A stretch of DNA of 64,000 bases from Burkholderiaceae bacterium (GTDB lineage: Bacteria > Pseudomonadota > Gammaproteobacteria > Burkholderiales > Burkholderiaceae_E), in contig JAMLIR010000018.1 in NCBI GenBank assembly GCA_023954045.1, forward strand, positions 1 through 64,000. The letters are read 5' to 3'. Made by a program: the position numbers and the translations under genes. Below are positions 11,008 through 20,914 of this stretch, piece after piece. The notes beneath the pieces were generated by a model. The model had not been told where the DNA came from and did not search any database. It worked only from the letters and a program-made list of their open reading frames with translations. Every line of letters starts with the position of its first letter. Within the stretch, counting starts at the first letter, position 1.

Positions 11008-12528
11008 CTATGCCTGCGCCCGCTCCTGCCCCGATTGCGCCGAATCGGCCTGTTCCGCCTCGAACCAGTGCGCGCGGGCCTTCATGATCAGGTCCTTCGC
11101 GCGCTCCTCGTCGATTGCCGTCGCCTCGACCAACTCGTCGACCGCCAGTTCGGCGAGCTCGTCGCGCGTGTGCACGCCGGCGTCGGCGAGCTTCGCGGCG
11201 AGATCGCGATCCATGCCCTCGAGCGTCAGCAGGTCCTCGGCGGTCGTTCCGATCTTCTCCTCGGTCGCGATCGCTTCGGTGAGCAGCGCGTTGCGCGCCC
11301 GGTTGCGCAGCTCGTTGACCGTGTCCTCGTCGAACGACTGGATCTCGAGCATCTCGTTGATCGGCACGTAGGCCACCTCCTCGACGGTGGTGAAGCCCTC
11401 GTCGATCAGGATGTCGGCGATCTCCTCGTCGACGTCGAGCTTGGCCATGAACAGCTCGCGGACCGACTGGCGCTCGCCGGCGCTCTTGGCCTGCGATTCC
11501 TCGGCGCTCATGATGTTGATCTGCCAGCCGGTGAGCTCGGAAGCGAGCCGCACGTTGCGCCCGCCGGTGCCGATCGCCAGCGCGAGGTTGTCCTCGTCGA
11601 CGACCACGTCCATGCTGTGCTTGTCCTCGTCGACGACGATCGACGAGACGTTCGCCGGCGCCAGTGCGCCGATCACGAACTGCGCCGGGTCTTCCGACCA
11701 CAGCACGATGTCCACGCGCTCGCCGGCCAGCTCGCCGGTGACCGCCTGCACGCGCGAGCCGCGCACGCCCACGCAGGTGCCGATCGGGTCGACCCGGCGG
11801 TCGTTCGAGTGCACCGCGATCTTCGCGCGCACGCCGGGGTCGCGCGCCGCCGCCTTGATCTCGAGCAGGCCCTGCTCGATCTCGGGCACCTCGTTGGCGA
11901 ACAGGTGGCGGATGAAGTCGGGCGCGGTGCGCGACAGGAACAGCTGGGGGCCGCGGCCCTCGCGGTTGATCTTGGCGACGTAGGCGCGGATCCGGTCGCC
12001 GACGCGCAGGTTCTCCTTCGGGATCATCTGGTCGCGCGGCAGGCGCGCCTCGACCTTGCCCGACTCGACGATCGCGCCTTCGCGATCCATGCGCTTGATC
12101 GTGCCCGACAGGACCGACTCGCCGCGCGCGAGGAAGTCGTTGATGATCTGCTCGCGCTCGGCGTCGCGGATCTTCTGCAGGATGACCTGCTTGGCGGCCT
12201 GCGCGCCGATCCGGCCCATGTCGACCGGCTCGAGTTCTTCCTCGATGAAGTCGCCGACCTGGACGTCGGGGATCTGCTTCTGCGCCTCGGACAGGATGAT
12301 CTGGACGTCGTGGTCCTCGAGCTCGCCGTCGGGCACCACCTGCCAGCGACGGAACGACTCGGACTCGCCGCTCATCCGGTCGACCGACACGCGCACGTCG
12401 ACTTCCTCCTTGAAGCGCTTCTTCGTCGCGGAGGCGAGCGCGCTCTCGAGCGCGCCGAAGACGACCTCGCGCGCCACGTTCTTCTCGCGCGCCAGCGCGT
12501 CGACCAGCAACAACACTTCCCGGCTCAT
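11008..12528 (-). CDS. nusA: Transcription termination/antitermination factor NusA
   Basis: 506 residues in the long proteobacterial form: an N-terminal RNA-polymerase-binding domain, an S1 domain (about 135-200), two KH domains (with [14 protein letters not shown] and [13 protein letters not shown]), then two acidic C-terminal helix-hairpin repeats. NusA slows RNA polymerase, promotes intrinsic termination and takes part in antitermination. Its ATG overlaps the rimP stop as ATGA, so the two are translationally coupled. Confidence 0.98.
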   Translation of the reverse strand: MSREVLLLVDALAREKNVAREVVFGALESALASATKKRFKEEVDVRVSVDRMSGESESFRRWQVVPDGELEDHDVQIILSEAQKQIPDVQVGDFIEEELEPVDMGRIGAQAAKQVILQKIRDAEREQIINDFLARGESVLSGTIKRMDREGAIVESGKVEARLPRDQMIPKENLRVGDRIRAYVAKINREGRGPQLFLSRTAPDFIRHLFANEVPEIEQGLLEIKAAARDPGVRAKIAVHSNDRRVDPIGTCVGVRGSRVQAVTGELAGERVDIVLWSEDPAQFVIGALAPANVSSIVVDEDKHSMDVVVDEDNLALAIGTGGRNVRLASELTGWQINIMSAEESQAKSAGERQSVRELFMAKLDVDEEIADILIDEGFTTVEEVAYVPINEMLEIQSFDEDTVNELRNRARNALLTEAIATEEKIGTTAEDLLTLEGMDRDLAAKLADAGVHTRDELAELAVDELVEATAIDEERAKDLIMKARAHWFEAEQADSAQSGQERAQA

Positions 12529-13118
12529 TTCCGCCTCTCCTGGAACTTCAGCTTCGGCACCAGCCGAGCCCGCTCGATCTCGTCGAGCACGAACACGAGC
12601 TTGCGACCCGCTGCCGCCTCGCCGGCCGCTTCCGCGGCCTGCCCCGCCTGCTGCGACTTCGCAGCCTTGCCCGGCGCGTCCTTCGCGCCCGGCTTCGAAC
12701 CCGCCTTCCTGCCCTTCGCGCCCCTGGCGGAGCCCGCCTCGGGCGGCCGCTCGATCAGCTCGAGCCCGTAGCGCCCGTCGCCCTCGAGCGTCAGCACACC
12801 CTCGAAGTTGCGGCGCCCGTCGAGCGCCCTGCGCAACCTGACGTTGACCTCGGCCCCGGCGAAGCGCTCGAAATCGGCCGGCTTCTTCAGCGGGCGGTCG
12901 ACGCCCGGCGACGACACCTCGAGCCGCGCGTAGTCGACGTCCTCGACCGCCAGCACGTGCGACAGCTGGTGACTGACCTTCTCGCAGTCCTCGATCGCGA
13001 TGCCGGCCGGCGAATCGATGTAGACGCGCAGCAATCCGTCCTGCGCGTGCTCGACGTCGACGAGCTCGTAACCCATCCCGGCCAGGGTGCGCTCGATGAT
13101 CGCCTGCGTCGACGTCAT
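12525..13118 (-). CDS. rimP: Ribosome maturation factor RimP, with an Ala/Lys-rich insertion
   Basis: 197 residues against about 150-155 in most relatives. The N-terminal domain ([21 protein letters not shown] onward, with [10 protein letters not shown]) and the end of the C-terminal SH3-like domain ([17 protein letters not shown]) are conserved. A low-complexity Gly/Lys/Ala/Gln segment at about residues 126-168 is inserted between them. RimP aids 30S assembly. The ATG at 13118 begins the family match; the frame extends upstream through a terminator-like hairpin and is not believed. Confidence 0.95.
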   Translation of the reverse strand: MTSTQAIIERTLAGMGYELVDVEHAQDGLLRVYIDSPAGIAIEDCEKVSHQLSHVLAVEDVDYARLEVSSPGVDRPLKKPADFERFAGAEVNVRLRRALDGRRNFEGVLTLEGDGRYGLELIERPPEAGSARGAKGRKAGSKPGAKDAPGKAAKSQQAGQAAEAAGEAAAGRKLVFVLDEIERARLVPKLKFQERRK

Positions 13119-13197
13119 CTGTGCGGACACTCGCGCCCCCCTGCCGGCAACCTGCCGACCCTTGTCGGTCCGCCGCCGACCCCATGCCGGCGCGACC

Positions 13198-13228
13198 GGA
13201 AAAAAAAATGGGCCTCGCGAGCCCATTT
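13198..13228 (-). terminator. Intrinsic terminator or attenuator before rimP
   Basis: An 8-bp perfect stem (13206-13213 with 13221-13228, 7-base loop) runs directly into a T tract of nine on the minus strand (13208-13200). It lies 140 bases past the rluB stop and 80 bases before rimP. It could end the scpB-rluB transcript, act as a leader attenuator for rimP-nusA-infB, or both. Confidence 0.88.
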
Positions 13229-13233
13229 CTTCG

Positions 13234-13250
13234 AGCACGCCGCCCGTGCT
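13234..13250 (-). other. Small hairpin just upstream of the rimP-leader terminator
   Basis: A 6-bp stem (13234-13239 with 13245-13250, 5-base loop) precedes the terminator hairpin on the minus transcript by 5 bases. It may be part of a two-hairpin leader structure. No competing antiterminator pairing was worked out. Confidence 0.4.
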
Positions 13251-13328
13251 TGGTGCGCCCGCGCCGCCGGTTGACGTCGCCCGGGACGCGGATTTGCAAC
13301 TGCCGAAGCGGCGATTTGTTAATTGCGC

Positions 13329-13334
13329 ATTATA
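13329..13334 (-). promoter_or_regulatory. Candidate -10 box for the rimP operon
   Basis: A perfect TATAAT on the minus strand lies in an AT-rich pocket 34 bases after the rluB stop. No good -35 box is seen 16-18 bases upstream. Transcription from here would start near 13322 and pass through the terminator at 13228-13198 before reaching rimP. Confidence 0.45.
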
Positions 13335-13367
13335 GCGCGAAAACGGTTCGCGGGCACACCGCTTCGC

Positions 13368-15206
13368 TCAGCCTTCGCCGCGGGATCCCCCGCCCGAACG
13401 GCCGCCGCCCGAACGGCCGCCGCGCGAGCGACCGCTGCCTCGCCCGCCGCCCGGCTTGCCGCCTCGCGAAGGCCCCTGGCCGCCGCCGGGGCCGCGCGGC
13501 CCCTGGCCCTGTCCCTGCGCCCGCTTGCCATGGCCGCCGCGTCCGCCGCGGCCGGCCGGCTGACCCGACGGACCGAAGCCGCCGTAGCCGCCGGCGATGC
13601 CGCCCGGACGTCCGGTGTCCATCGGCCCGGTGAAGGTCGCCCCACGCGGCGCCCGGCCGCGCGCCTTGCCGAAGCCGCCGCGCTTGCCCTGGCCCGGCGC
13701 AGCACCGTCGCCCTTGCGCACCGCGCGGGTAATTCCCTCGAGGTGAGCATTGGCCGAGCTCGGCTGCCACTCGTCGTCGTCCATCGGATCGTGGCGCGGC
13801 TCCGGCGCGGCCGGCAAGGCCCGGTTGCCGATCGAATCGGCCAGATCGTCCTCGTCCCACTCGTCTTCGCTGCCGGCCTCGCGACTCTCGTCGTACGGCT
13901 CGCGCGAAGCGTCCTCGCGAATGCCTTCGCGGATGGCCTCGTCGCCGCGGCCCTCGCGCCCCTCGCCCGATTCGGCCGGCGGGCGGCGCGCTCCGGCCGC
14001 GGCGCCCTCGGCTCCGGACGGCCCGGCGCGCCGGATCGCCTGCGAGAGCGCCTGGACCTCCGCTTCGCCGAGCTCGATCCAGCGGCCGCGCGCGAGCCCG
14101 CGCGGCAGCGCCAGCGGGCCGAAGCGCAGGCGGACCAGCCGGCTCACCGTCAGGCCAACCGCCTCGAACATCCGGCGCACCTCGCGGTTGCGGCCTTCGG
14201 CGATGACGGCCCGGTACCAGGCGTTGGCGCCGTCGCCGCCGAGGTCTTCGAGGGCGGCGAACTTCGCCGGCCCGTCGTCGAGCTGCACGCCGGCGAGCAG
14301 CGCTTCGCGCGCGTCGTCCTCGATGCGGCCGAGTACCCGCACCGCGTACTCGCGCTCCCAGCCGTAGCGCGGGTGCATCAGCTTGTTCGCGAGATCGCCG
14401 GAAGTCGTGAATACCAGCAGGCCTTCGGTATTGAAGTCGAGCCGGCCCACGGCGACCCAGCGGGCGCCCTTGAGCCGCGGCAGGCGCTCGAACACGGTAG
14501 CCCGCTGGCCCGGGTCGTCGCGCGTACAGATCTCGCCCGGCGGCTTGTGGTAGAGCAGCACGCGCGGCGCCGCCGGCGCGGCGCGTCGGTTGATCGCGCG
14601 GCCGTTGACGCGCACCTGGTCGCTCGGGCCGATCCGCTGACCGATGTGCGCCGGCTGCCCGTTGACCGACACGCGCCCGGCGAGGATCAGTTCCTCCATG
14701 TCGCGCCGCGATCCGAGCCCCGCATCGGCGAGCACCTTGTGCAGCTTCGGCTGGTCCTCCGTCGGCGCGCGGCGCGGCCCGCGCTTGCGGGGGTCGGCGG
14801 CGTCCAGGCCGATCGCGGCACCGCTCGCGTAGGCCGGAAGCGGCTCGGCATCGGCGGGCGACTGCGCCGTGGCGGTGTCGCCAGCCCGCGGCGGCTCGCC
14901 GTCTCCCGGCGCGGCGGCCGGGGTGGCCGTGCCCTCGTCGCGCTCGGCGCCTTCGCGCTTCGCGCCGCGCCCGCGCCGCGACCCGGATCGGCCGCCGCGG
15001 CGGCGGTTGAACACGGTCCTGGGCGCGCGCGACTCGCGCTCGTCCGCGGCGACGGCGTCGGCGGCGGCGCCGCTCGCCGCCGCGTCGCTGGCGCTGGCCG
15101 GCTGGGCCGAAGGCTGGTCCGCCGGCTCGGCCGCGGCGCGTCGCGGCGGCTCGCTGTCGGCCACCGCGGCGTCCTGGCGGCCCTCGCTCGGATGTTCGCT
15201 GTTCAA
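13368..15206 (-). CDS. rluB: 23S rRNA pseudouridine(2605) synthase RluB with long disordered tails
   Basis: 612 residues, about twice the usual size. The enzyme core spans about residues 152-392: an S4 RNA-binding domain ([20 protein letters not shown]), the RsuA-type catalytic block [15 protein letters not shown] with its Asp, and [14 protein letters not shown]. The N-terminal 150 residues are Ala/Glu/Arg rich. The last 220 are acidic and then Gly/Arg/Ser rich, ending in [17 protein letters not shown], an RGG-like RNA-binding tail. No ATG lies before the core; TTG at 15206 has a GAGGG site 7 bases upstream and gives (M)NSEHPSEG. Follows scpB by 50 bases. Confidence 0.93.
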   Translation of the reverse strand: MNSEHPSEGRQDAAVADSEPPRRAAAEPADQPSAQPASASDAAASGAAADAVAADERESRAPRTVFNRRRGGRSGSRRGRGAKREGAERDEGTATPAAAPGDGEPPRAGDTATAQSPADAEPLPAYASGAAIGLDAADPRKRGPRRAPTEDQPKLHKVLADAGLGSRRDMEELILAGRVSVNGQPAHIGQRIGPSDQVRVNGRAINRRAAPAAPRVLLYHKPPGEICTRDDPGQRATVFERLPRLKGARWVAVGRLDFNTEGLLVFTTSGDLANKLMHPRYGWEREYAVRVLGRIEDDAREALLAGVQLDDGPAKFAALEDLGGDGANAWYRAVIAEGRNREVRRMFEAVGLTVSRLVRLRFGPLALPRGLARGRWIELGEAEVQALSQAIRRAGPSGAEGAAAGARRPPAESGEGREGRGDEAIREGIREDASREPYDESREAGSEDEWDEDDLADSIGNRALPAAPEPRHDPMDDDEWQPSSANAHLEGITRAVRKGDGAAPGQGKRGGFGKARGRAPRGATFTGPMDTGRPGGIAGGYGGFGPSGQPAGRGGRGGHGKRAQGQGQGPRGPGGGQGPSRGGKPGGGRGSGRSRGGRSGGGRSGGGSRGEG

Positions 15207-15256
15207 GAGAAAGCCCTCGTCGGGTTCGTTGTGATGGGTCGGCGTCCCGGCCGCGC

Positions 15257-16168
15257 TCAGGCCTGGTCGCTCGCGCCGGCGAGGCCGGCCCGCTCGGGGG
15301 AATCGCCTTCGTCGGCGAGCTCGTCGTCGGAGAAACGCGCGGCCGCCGCCGCGTCCTGCTGCGGCGCGGCTGCGGCGCCTTCGGCGGTGGCCTCGGCCTC
15401 GACGACGAGTTCCGCCTCGGCGGCCTGCGACTCGGCGCGATCGGCGAGGAACCCGGCTTCGGCCGCGGTCGACTCGACCGCGCCGGGATCGATTGCCGCG
15501 ACCGCCTCGGGTCCCGTCGCGGCCTCCACCATCGCATCGACCGACACCGGCTGCGCCAGCGCCGCCTCGTCCGGCTGCAGCAGCGCTTCCTGCCCTTCGT
15601 CGCCGGCGAACTCGATGACGCGCTGCGCGATCGCCTCGGCCGCGCCTGGCGTCTGCCCGGGCTCGAGCAGCGGCGGCAGTTCGCCGAGCGAGCGCAATCC
15701 CAGGTCGTCGAGGAACTGCCGCGTCGTGCCCAGCAGTTCGGGGCGCCCGAGGACGTCCTTGTGGCCGATCACCTCGACCCAGCCGCGCTCCTCGAGCGTC
15801 TTGACCAGTTGCGAGGAGACCGTGACGCCGCGGATCTCCTCGATGTCGCCGCGCGTGACCGGCTGCCGGTAGGCGATGATCGCCAGCGTCTCCATCAGCG
15901 CGCGCGAGTAGCGCGGCGGCTTCTCCGGGTTGAGGCGCTCGAGATACGGCGCCATCTGCGGCGTGCTCTGGAATCGCCAGCCGCTCGCAAGCGTCGCCAG
16001 CTGCAGGCCGCGGCCCTGCCAGTCCTGGCGCAGCTCCTCGAGCAACGCGCGCAGCGTGTCGGCGGCGATCTCCTCGTCGAAGAGCCGGCGCAACTCGGAA
16101 ATGCTCATCGGCTGCTGCGAGCACAGCAACGCGGTCTCGATGACGATCTTGGCTTCCTGCGTGTTCAT
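15257..16168 (-). CDS. scpB: Segregation and condensation protein B (ScpB)
   Basis: 303 residues. Two winged-helix domains occupy about residues 1-190, with the family blocks [20 protein letters not shown] and [15 protein letters not shown]. ScpB dimers bind ScpA and regulate the SMC ATPase in chromosome condensation. A tail of about 110 Ala/Glu-rich residues follows and looks disordered. The ATG at 16168 opens the family match. scpA is not adjacent on the upstream side; what lies there is a long non-coding stretch and tRNA-fMet. Confidence 0.95.
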   Translation of the reverse strand: MNTQEAKIVIETALLCSQQPMSISELRRLFDEEIAADTLRALLEELRQDWQGRGLQLATLASGWRFQSTPQMAPYLERLNPEKPPRYSRALMETLAIIAYRQPVTRGDIEEIRGVTVSSQLVKTLEERGWVEVIGHKDVLGRPELLGTTRQFLDDLGLRSLGELPPLLEPGQTPGAAEAIAQRVIEFAGDEGQEALLQPDEAALAQPVSVDAMVEAATGPEAVAAIDPGAVESTAAEAGFLADRAESQAAEAELVVEAEATAEGAAAAPQQDAAAAARFSDDELADEGDSPERAGLAGASDQA

Positions 16169-16693
16169 CGGAACGATGCGTATCGGCGCTGGCTGGCGCT
16201 CATCGGCACGGGTCGTGCGAAAAGGGTCGAATGGGCGATTCGCCGTGCCCGCTGGCACGGACCTCATGGTTCAAACGGGTCGAACCCCGCTGCGCGACTG
16301 CGGCAGGCACGGCATCGACGGGATCGGGTCGGACGGCATCGGAATCGGGCGACGCCCAGCCGGCGCGTCGGACCGCGGGCACGGGGCTCTTGTCGGCGCG
16401 AGGGACCCCTGCGGCCCGCTGCCGGCGGCTCGCGCCGCCTGCATCGACGATCGGTCAGATGATACACGAACCTCGCGCATGCGCAGCGATCACCCACGCG
16501 CAGCGGTCACGGGATGGCGGCTGGCTGGACGTGGGGAGGAGGCTTCCGGGCTGCGGCGGCGCGGTGCGGGCTCGCGCGTCGATCGCGTAAACCCCGACCT
16601 GCGGATCGGCGTTGCTGCGGATCGGCGTTGCTGCGGGTCGGCGTTGCTGCGGATCGCGGTCGACGGGGCGCGATCCGACGCCGCCTGGCGATG
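16169..16693. other. Non-coding region between scpB and tRNA-fMet (525 bases)
   Basis: No convincing protein. The short open frames here lack ribosome sites and family character. The only structure seen is a 16-bp tandem repeat near 16599-16657. It must hold the promoter for scpB-rluB, but no clear -35/-10 pair was found. Confidence 0.6.
16599..16657. repeat. 16-bp tandem repeat, about 3.7 copies
   Basis: Units ctgcggatcggcgttg begin at 16599, 16615 and 16631 (the third differs by one base), with a partial fourth copy to 16657. It lies 37 bases downstream of the 3' end of tRNA-fMet. Confidence 0.85.
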
Positions 16694-16770
<77 letters not shown>

Positions 16771-16893
16771 TCCGGAACCGTAGACTATACCAGTGGAGGC
16801 GGCAGCGGCGCAACTCGCCGTGGCGCGCGCACCGGCAGCCCCGCATTGCGCCGCCGAGCCGCTGCTACACTCGCGCGAACCCCCCTCGCCACC

Positions 16894-17442
16894 ATGAAGT
16901 TCTGTTCGGTCTGCGGCCATGAAGTCCTGTTGAGCGTCCCGCCCGGCGACAACCGGTCGCGCTTCAACTGCCCGCACTGCGGAACGATCCACTACCAGAA
17001 CCCGAACCTGGTGCTCGGCACGATCCCGGTCTGGCAGGACAAGGTGCTTCTGTGCCGGCGCGCGATCGAGCCACGCTACGGTTTCTGGACGCTGCCGGCC
17101 GGCTTCATGGAGAACGGCGAGACCACCGCCGAGGGCGCCGAGCGCGAGACCGTGGAGGAAGCGGGCGCGCGCATCTCGCTCGGCGAGCCGTTCTCGATGC
17201 TCGACGTCCCGCACGTCAACCAGGTGCACGTGTTCTTCCGGGCCGAGATGCTCGACGCGTCGCTCGATCCCGGCCCCGAGAGCCTCGAGGCGAGGCTGTT
17301 CGCCGAAGCCGAGATCCCCTGGGAGTCGATCGCTTTCCGCACCGTCGAGCAGACGCTTCGCTGGTACTTCGCCGACCGCGCGCGCGGCATCTACTCGATG
17401 CACGTCGGCGCGTTCCGCTACGAGCCGCGGCGCAAGGCCTGA
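16894..17442 (+). CDS. Nudix hydrolase with N-terminal zinc ribbon
   Basis: 182 residues. A zinc ribbon (CSVCG at residue 4, CPHCG at about 28) precedes a complete Nudix box, GFMENGETTAEGAERETVEE, which binds Mg2+ and hydrolyses nucleoside diphosphate derivatives. Zinc-ribbon Nudix enzymes are often NADH or ADP-ribose pyrophosphatases; the precise substrate is not known here. The ATG at 16894 starts exactly at the ribbon. Divergent from tRNA-fMet. Confidence 0.9.
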   Translation: MKFCSVCGHEVLLSVPPGDNRSRFNCPHCGTIHYQNPNLVLGTIPVWQDKVLLCRRAIEPRYGFWTLPAGFMENGETTAEGAERETVEEAGARISLGEPFSMLDVPHVNQVHVFFRAEMLDASLDPGPESLEARLFAEAEIPWESIAFRTVEQTLRWYFADRARGIYSMHVGAFRYEPRRKA

Positions 17443-17509
17443 GCGATGGCGCGCCGCGGTCCGCGTTAGGATTGCGCTGCGAGCGCGCAGTCGGTTTCGG
17501 AGGCAGGCG

Positions 17510-18229
17510 ATGCACAGGCGAGGTTTCCTGGTCGGATGCGCGGCGGCCGCGGCGGCGGCCGACGGTGCTGCGCTGATCGAGGCTGCCGAGGCGGCCGCCG
17601 CCGCGGCGACGCCGCACGCGTATCCGCGCGCGCAGCTTGTCGGCACCGACGGGCGCCCGCTCAGGGCCGCCGAGGTCCCGGTGCGACGCAACCTGCTGTT
17701 CCGCTATCCCTACCAGGCCACGCCGGCGTTCCTGCTCAACCTGGGCAAGCCGACGCGGCGCGACGTGGCGCTGTCGACGAGCCGCCGCGAGCGCTACACC
17801 TGGGACGGCGGCGTGGGGCCGCAGCGCTCGATCGTCGCCTTCTCGGCGATCTGCGCGCACCGGATGGCCTACCCCACCCGCGAGATCAGCTTCATCAGCT
17901 ATCGCGACGAGCCTTCGCCGGTGTCGGGACGCGGGCAGGTGATCCACTGCTGCTCGGAGCACAGCCAGTACGACCCGGCCGACGGCGCGCGCGTGCTCGC
18001 CGGGCCGGCGACGCAGCCGCTCGCGGCGATCCTGCTCGAGCACGACCCGGCCAGCGATGCGCTGTTCGCGGTGGGCACGCTCGGCGGCGAGTTGTTCGAC
18101 GCGTTCTTCGGCAGCTTCGCGATGAGGCTCTCGCTCGAGTACGGCAGCCGCGCGCGCGATCCGGTCGGCGCGACTACCGCCGTGCAGCCGATCGAGAGCT
18201 ACTGCCGGCAGCTGATGCGCTGCGCCTGA
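17510..18229 (+). CDS. Tat-exported Rieske [2Fe-2S] protein
   Basis: 239 residues. An N-terminal RRGFLVG motif plus an Ala-rich stretch to about residue 33 resembles a Tat signal, fitting a protein exported with its cofactor. The Rieske ligands are visible as ICAHRMAYP and VIHCCSEHSQYDP (C-x-H and C-x-x-H). Rieske proteins carry electrons in bc1, arsenite oxidase or dioxygenase systems, but no partner gene is nearby. A GGAGG-like site precedes the ATG at 17510. Function beyond electron transfer is unknown. Confidence 0.75.
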   Translation: MHRRGFLVGCAAAAAAADGAALIEAAEAAAAAATPHAYPRAQLVGTDGRPLRAAEVPVRRNLLFRYPYQATPAFLLNLGKPTRRDVALSTSRRERYTWDGGVGPQRSIVAFSAICAHRMAYPTREISFISYRDEPSPVSGRGQVIHCCSEHSQYDPADGARVLAGPATQPLAAILLEHDPASDALFAVGTLGGELFDAFFGSFAMRLSLEYGSRARDPVGATTAVQPIESYCRQLMRCA

Positions 18230-18269
18230 GGGCGGCGCGCCGTCCGCCGCCCTGCGAGCGCGCTCACGC

Positions 18270-19001
18270 ATGGCCGGATCGCCGCGACGCGCGCTCGCCT
18301 GGGTGGGGCCGGGCGATCCGCTGCCCGACCCCTCGCGCGCCCGGTCCGAGCCGAACGGGCTGCTCGCCGCTGGCGCCGACCTGTCGGCGGCGCGGCTGCT
18401 CGAGGCATACCGGCACGGGATCTTTCCCTGGTATACCGACGGACAGCCGGTGCTGTGGTGGTCGCCGGATCCGCGCATGGTGCTCTACCTCGACGAGTTC
18501 AAGGCGAGCCGCTCGCTGCTGCAGGTCATCCGGCGCGCGCGGCGCGACCGGCGCTGGCGCCTGACGCTGGACGGCTGCTTCGAGCGCGTGATGCGCGAGT
18601 GCGCGATGCCGCGCGAGGGCCAGCAGGGCACCTGGATCACGCCGCAGATCGTCGCCGCCTACGCCGAGCTTCACCGCAGCGGCGCCGCGCACTCGGTGGA
18701 AGTCTGGGAGGGCGAGCGGCTGGCAGGCGGGCTGTACGGCGTGTCGATCGGCCGGATGTTCTTCGGCGAGTCGATGTTCACGCGCGTGCCCGACGCGTCG
18801 AAGGTCGCGCTGTTCGCGCTGGTCCGGCTGCTGCGCGAGGCCGGATTCCGCGTGATAGACTGCCAGCAGAACACCCGTCATCTGGCCTCGCTCGGCGCGC
18901 GCGAGATTCCGCGCGCGTCGTTCCTGCAGCAGGTCGCCGAGCTGGTCCGGCAGCCCGGGCCCGACTGGCGGGCATTGAGCATCGAGCTACCGGACGCATG
19001 A
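18270..19001 (+). CDS. aat: Leucyl/phenylalanyl-tRNA-protein transferase
   Basis: 243 residues with the Aat blocks [36 protein letters not shown] and [18 protein letters not shown]. It transfers Leu or Phe from tRNA to the N terminus of proteins starting with Arg or Lys, marking them for ClpS/ClpAP. The stop overlaps the bpt start as ATGA, so the two N-degron transferases are translationally coupled. Confidence 0.97.
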   Translation: MAGSPRRALAWVGPGDPLPDPSRARSEPNGLLAAGADLSAARLLEAYRHGIFPWYTDGQPVLWWSPDPRMVLYLDEFKASRSLLQVIRRARRDRRWRLTLDGCFERVMRECAMPREGQQGTWITPQIVAAYAELHRSGAAHSVEVWEGERLAGGLYGVSIGRMFFGESMFTRVPDASKVALFALVRLLREAGFRVIDCQQNTRHLASLGAREIPRASFLQQVAELVRQPGPDWRALSIELPDA

Positions 19002-19747
19002 CGCACCTCAAGGAACTGCCGTTCGCGGCACTCCAGTTCTACGCGACCGCTCCCTACCCCTGCAGCTACCTGCCCGGGCGCCAGGCGCGCTCCCAGGTCG
19101 CCACGCCCAATCACCTGATCAACGCCGACGTCTACGGCGAGCTCGTCAAGGCCGGCTTCCGGCGCAGCGGCATCTTCACCTACCGGCCGCACTGCGACGG
19201 CTGCCGCGCGTGCGTGCCGGTGCGCGTGCCGGTGGCGCAGTTCGAGGCCACCCGCAGCCAGCGGCGCGCCTGGAAGGCGCACCGCGGGCTGCGCACGCTG
19301 GTCGCGCGGCTCGGCTTCTCGCCCGAGCACTACGAGCTCTACCTGCGCTACCAGTCGAGCAGGCACGCCGGCGGCGGCATGGACCACGACAGCCGCGAGC
19401 AGTACGCGCAGTTCCTGCTGCAGAGCAAGGTGAACACCCGGCTGGTCGAGTTCCGCGAAGCCGACGGCAGGCTGCGGATGGTGTCGATCATCGACATCCT
19501 CAACGACGGGCTGTCCTCGGTCTACACGTTCTTCGACCCGGACGCGCCGGGCGCGAGCTACGGCACCTACAACATCCTCTGGCAGATCGAGCAGTGCCGG
19601 CAGCTCGGCTTGCCGCACCTGTACCTCGGCTACTGGATCGCCGAGAGCCCGAAGATGTTTTACAAGGCGAATTTCAGGCCGATCGAGTGCCTGGTGGACG
19701 GCCGCTGGGTGCCGCGCGCGGACGCCGTGGCCGGCGGCGCGCAATGA
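18998..19747 (+). CDS. bpt: Aspartate/glutamate leucyltransferase (ATE/Bpt)
   Basis: 249 residues. The N-terminal ATE Cys motif [16 protein letters not shown] and the [15 protein letters not shown] block are intact, and the C-terminal GNAT-like half has [18 protein letters not shown]. Bpt adds Leu to N-terminal Asp or Glu, feeding the same ClpS pathway as Aat. Four-base overlaps join it to both aat and pyrD. Confidence 0.96.
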   Translation: MTHLKELPFAALQFYATAPYPCSYLPGRQARSQVATPNHLINADVYGELVKAGFRRSGIFTYRPHCDGCRACVPVRVPVAQFEATRSQRRAWKAHRGLRTLVARLGFSPEHYELYLRYQSSRHAGGGMDHDSREQYAQFLLQSKVNTRLVEFREADGRLRMVSIIDILNDGLSSVYTFFDPDAPGASYGTYNILWQIEQCRQLGLPHLYLGYWIAESPKMFYKANFRPIECLVDGRWVPRADAVAGGAQ

Positions 19748-20766
19748 ACCCCTATGCGCTCGCACGCCCGTTCCTGTTCGCGCTCGACCCCGAGGACGCG
19801 CACGAGCTGACGCTCGGCGCGATCGATCGCGCCGCGCGAATCGGCGCGCTGCAACTCGTCGCCGGCTGCCCGGTCGACGATCCGGTCGAGGTGATGGGGC
19901 TGCGCTTTCGCAACCGCGTCGGCCTGGCCGCGGGCCTGGACAAGAACGGCGCGCACATCGACGCGCTCGCCGCGATGGGCTTCGGCTTCGTCGAGGTCGG
20001 CACGGTGACGCCGAAGCCGCAGCCCGGCAACCCGAAGCCACGCATGTTCCGGCTGCCGCAGCGCGACGCGCTGATCAACCGGATGGGCTTCAACAACGAC
20101 GGCGTCGAGGCGTTCGTCGCGAACGTGCGCCGGGCGAAGTGGCGCGGCGTGCTCGGGCTGAACATCGGCAAGAACGCAGCGACGCCGATCGAGCGCGCGC
20201 TCGACGACTACCTGGCCTGCCTCGATCGCGTCTACGAGCACGCCAGCTACGTGACGGTGAACATCTCGTCGCCGAACACGAAGAACCTGCGCCAGCTGCA
20301 GGGCGGCGACGCGCTCGACGAGCTGCTGGCGGCACTGCAGGCGCGCCGTGCCGAGCTCGCCGCACGCCACGGCCGGCGCGTGCCGCTGGCGCTGAAGATC
20401 GCACCCGACCTCGACGACGAGCAGATCGCGGCGATCGCCGCGCTGCTCCAGCGCCACGGCATCGACGCGGTGATCGCCACCAACACCACGGTGTCGCGCG
20501 ACGCGGTCGCCGGGCTGCCGCACGCCGACGAAGCCGGCGGGCTGTCGGGCGCGCCGGTGTTCGAGCCGTCCAACCGCGTGATCCGCGCGCTGCGCGGCGC
20601 GCTGCCGCGCGACTATCCGATCATCGGCGTGGGCGGCATCCTGAGCGCCGACGACGCGCGCGCGAAGATCGCGGCGGGCGCGACGCTGGTGCAGCTCTAC
20701 ACGGGCCTGATCTACCGCGGCCCGGCGCTGGTCGGGCAGTGCGCGCGGGCGCTGGCCCGCTCCTGA
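19744..20766 (+). CDS. pyrD: Dihydroorotate dehydrogenase (quinone), class 2
   Basis: 340 residues. FMN- and substrate-binding blocks are clear: [49 protein letters not shown] (catalytic Ser region) and [11 protein letters not shown]. The N-terminal helical part fits the membrane-associated class 2 enzyme, which oxidises dihydroorotate with ubiquinone in pyrimidine synthesis. The ATG overlaps the bpt stop. Confidence 0.98.
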   Translation: MNPYALARPFLFALDPEDAHELTLGAIDRAARIGALQLVAGCPVDDPVEVMGLRFRNRVGLAAGLDKNGAHIDALAAMGFGFVEVGTVTPKPQPGNPKPRMFRLPQRDALINRMGFNNDGVEAFVANVRRAKWRGVLGLNIGKNAATPIERALDDYLACLDRVYEHASYVTVNISSPNTKNLRQLQGGDALDELLAALQARRAELAARHGRRVPLALKIAPDLDDEQIAAIAALLQRHGIDAVIATNTTVSRDAVAGLPHADEAGGLSGAPVFEPSNRVIRALRGALPRDYPIIGVGGILSADDARAKIAAGATLVQLYTGLIYRGPALVGQCARALARS

Positions 20767-20837
20767 CGCACCCTGCTGCGGAGCGGCCGCGCGCCGCGAA
20801 GGCGCGCGAGTCGCTTCGGCGCCGACCCGCGGGACGC

Positions 20838-20866
20838 TTGACCGGCAATAACATATATTTTACAGT
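20838..20866 (+). promoter_or_regulatory. Promoter for the DUF2249 gene
   Basis: A -35 box TTGACC (20838-20843) and a -10 box TACAGT (20861-20866) are separated by 17 bases in a distinctly AT-rich island. It places the transcript start near 20873, about 40 bases before the gene. An imperfect dyad over 20850-20872 might be a regulator site. Confidence 0.7.
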
Positions 20867-20914
20867 AATCTTAATTCGATGCCGGCCTCCCCACCCTTCC
20901 GCTGGAGCAACACC

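Noticed and set aside
8547-11087. 846-residue plus-strand open frame opposite infB
   Set aside because: It is a shadow of infB: composition is dominated by Leu/Arg/Asp/His repeats typical of reversed high-GC codons, and it has no family motifs.
13119-13238. N-terminal extension of RimP through the leader
   Set aside because: The frame is open, but it would translate the terminator hairpin and its T tract, and the family match starts at 13118.
13323-15872. 849-residue plus-strand frame opposite rluB and scpB
   Set aside because: Antisense shadow of the RluB low-complexity tails; Ala/Arg/Gly filler with no domain.
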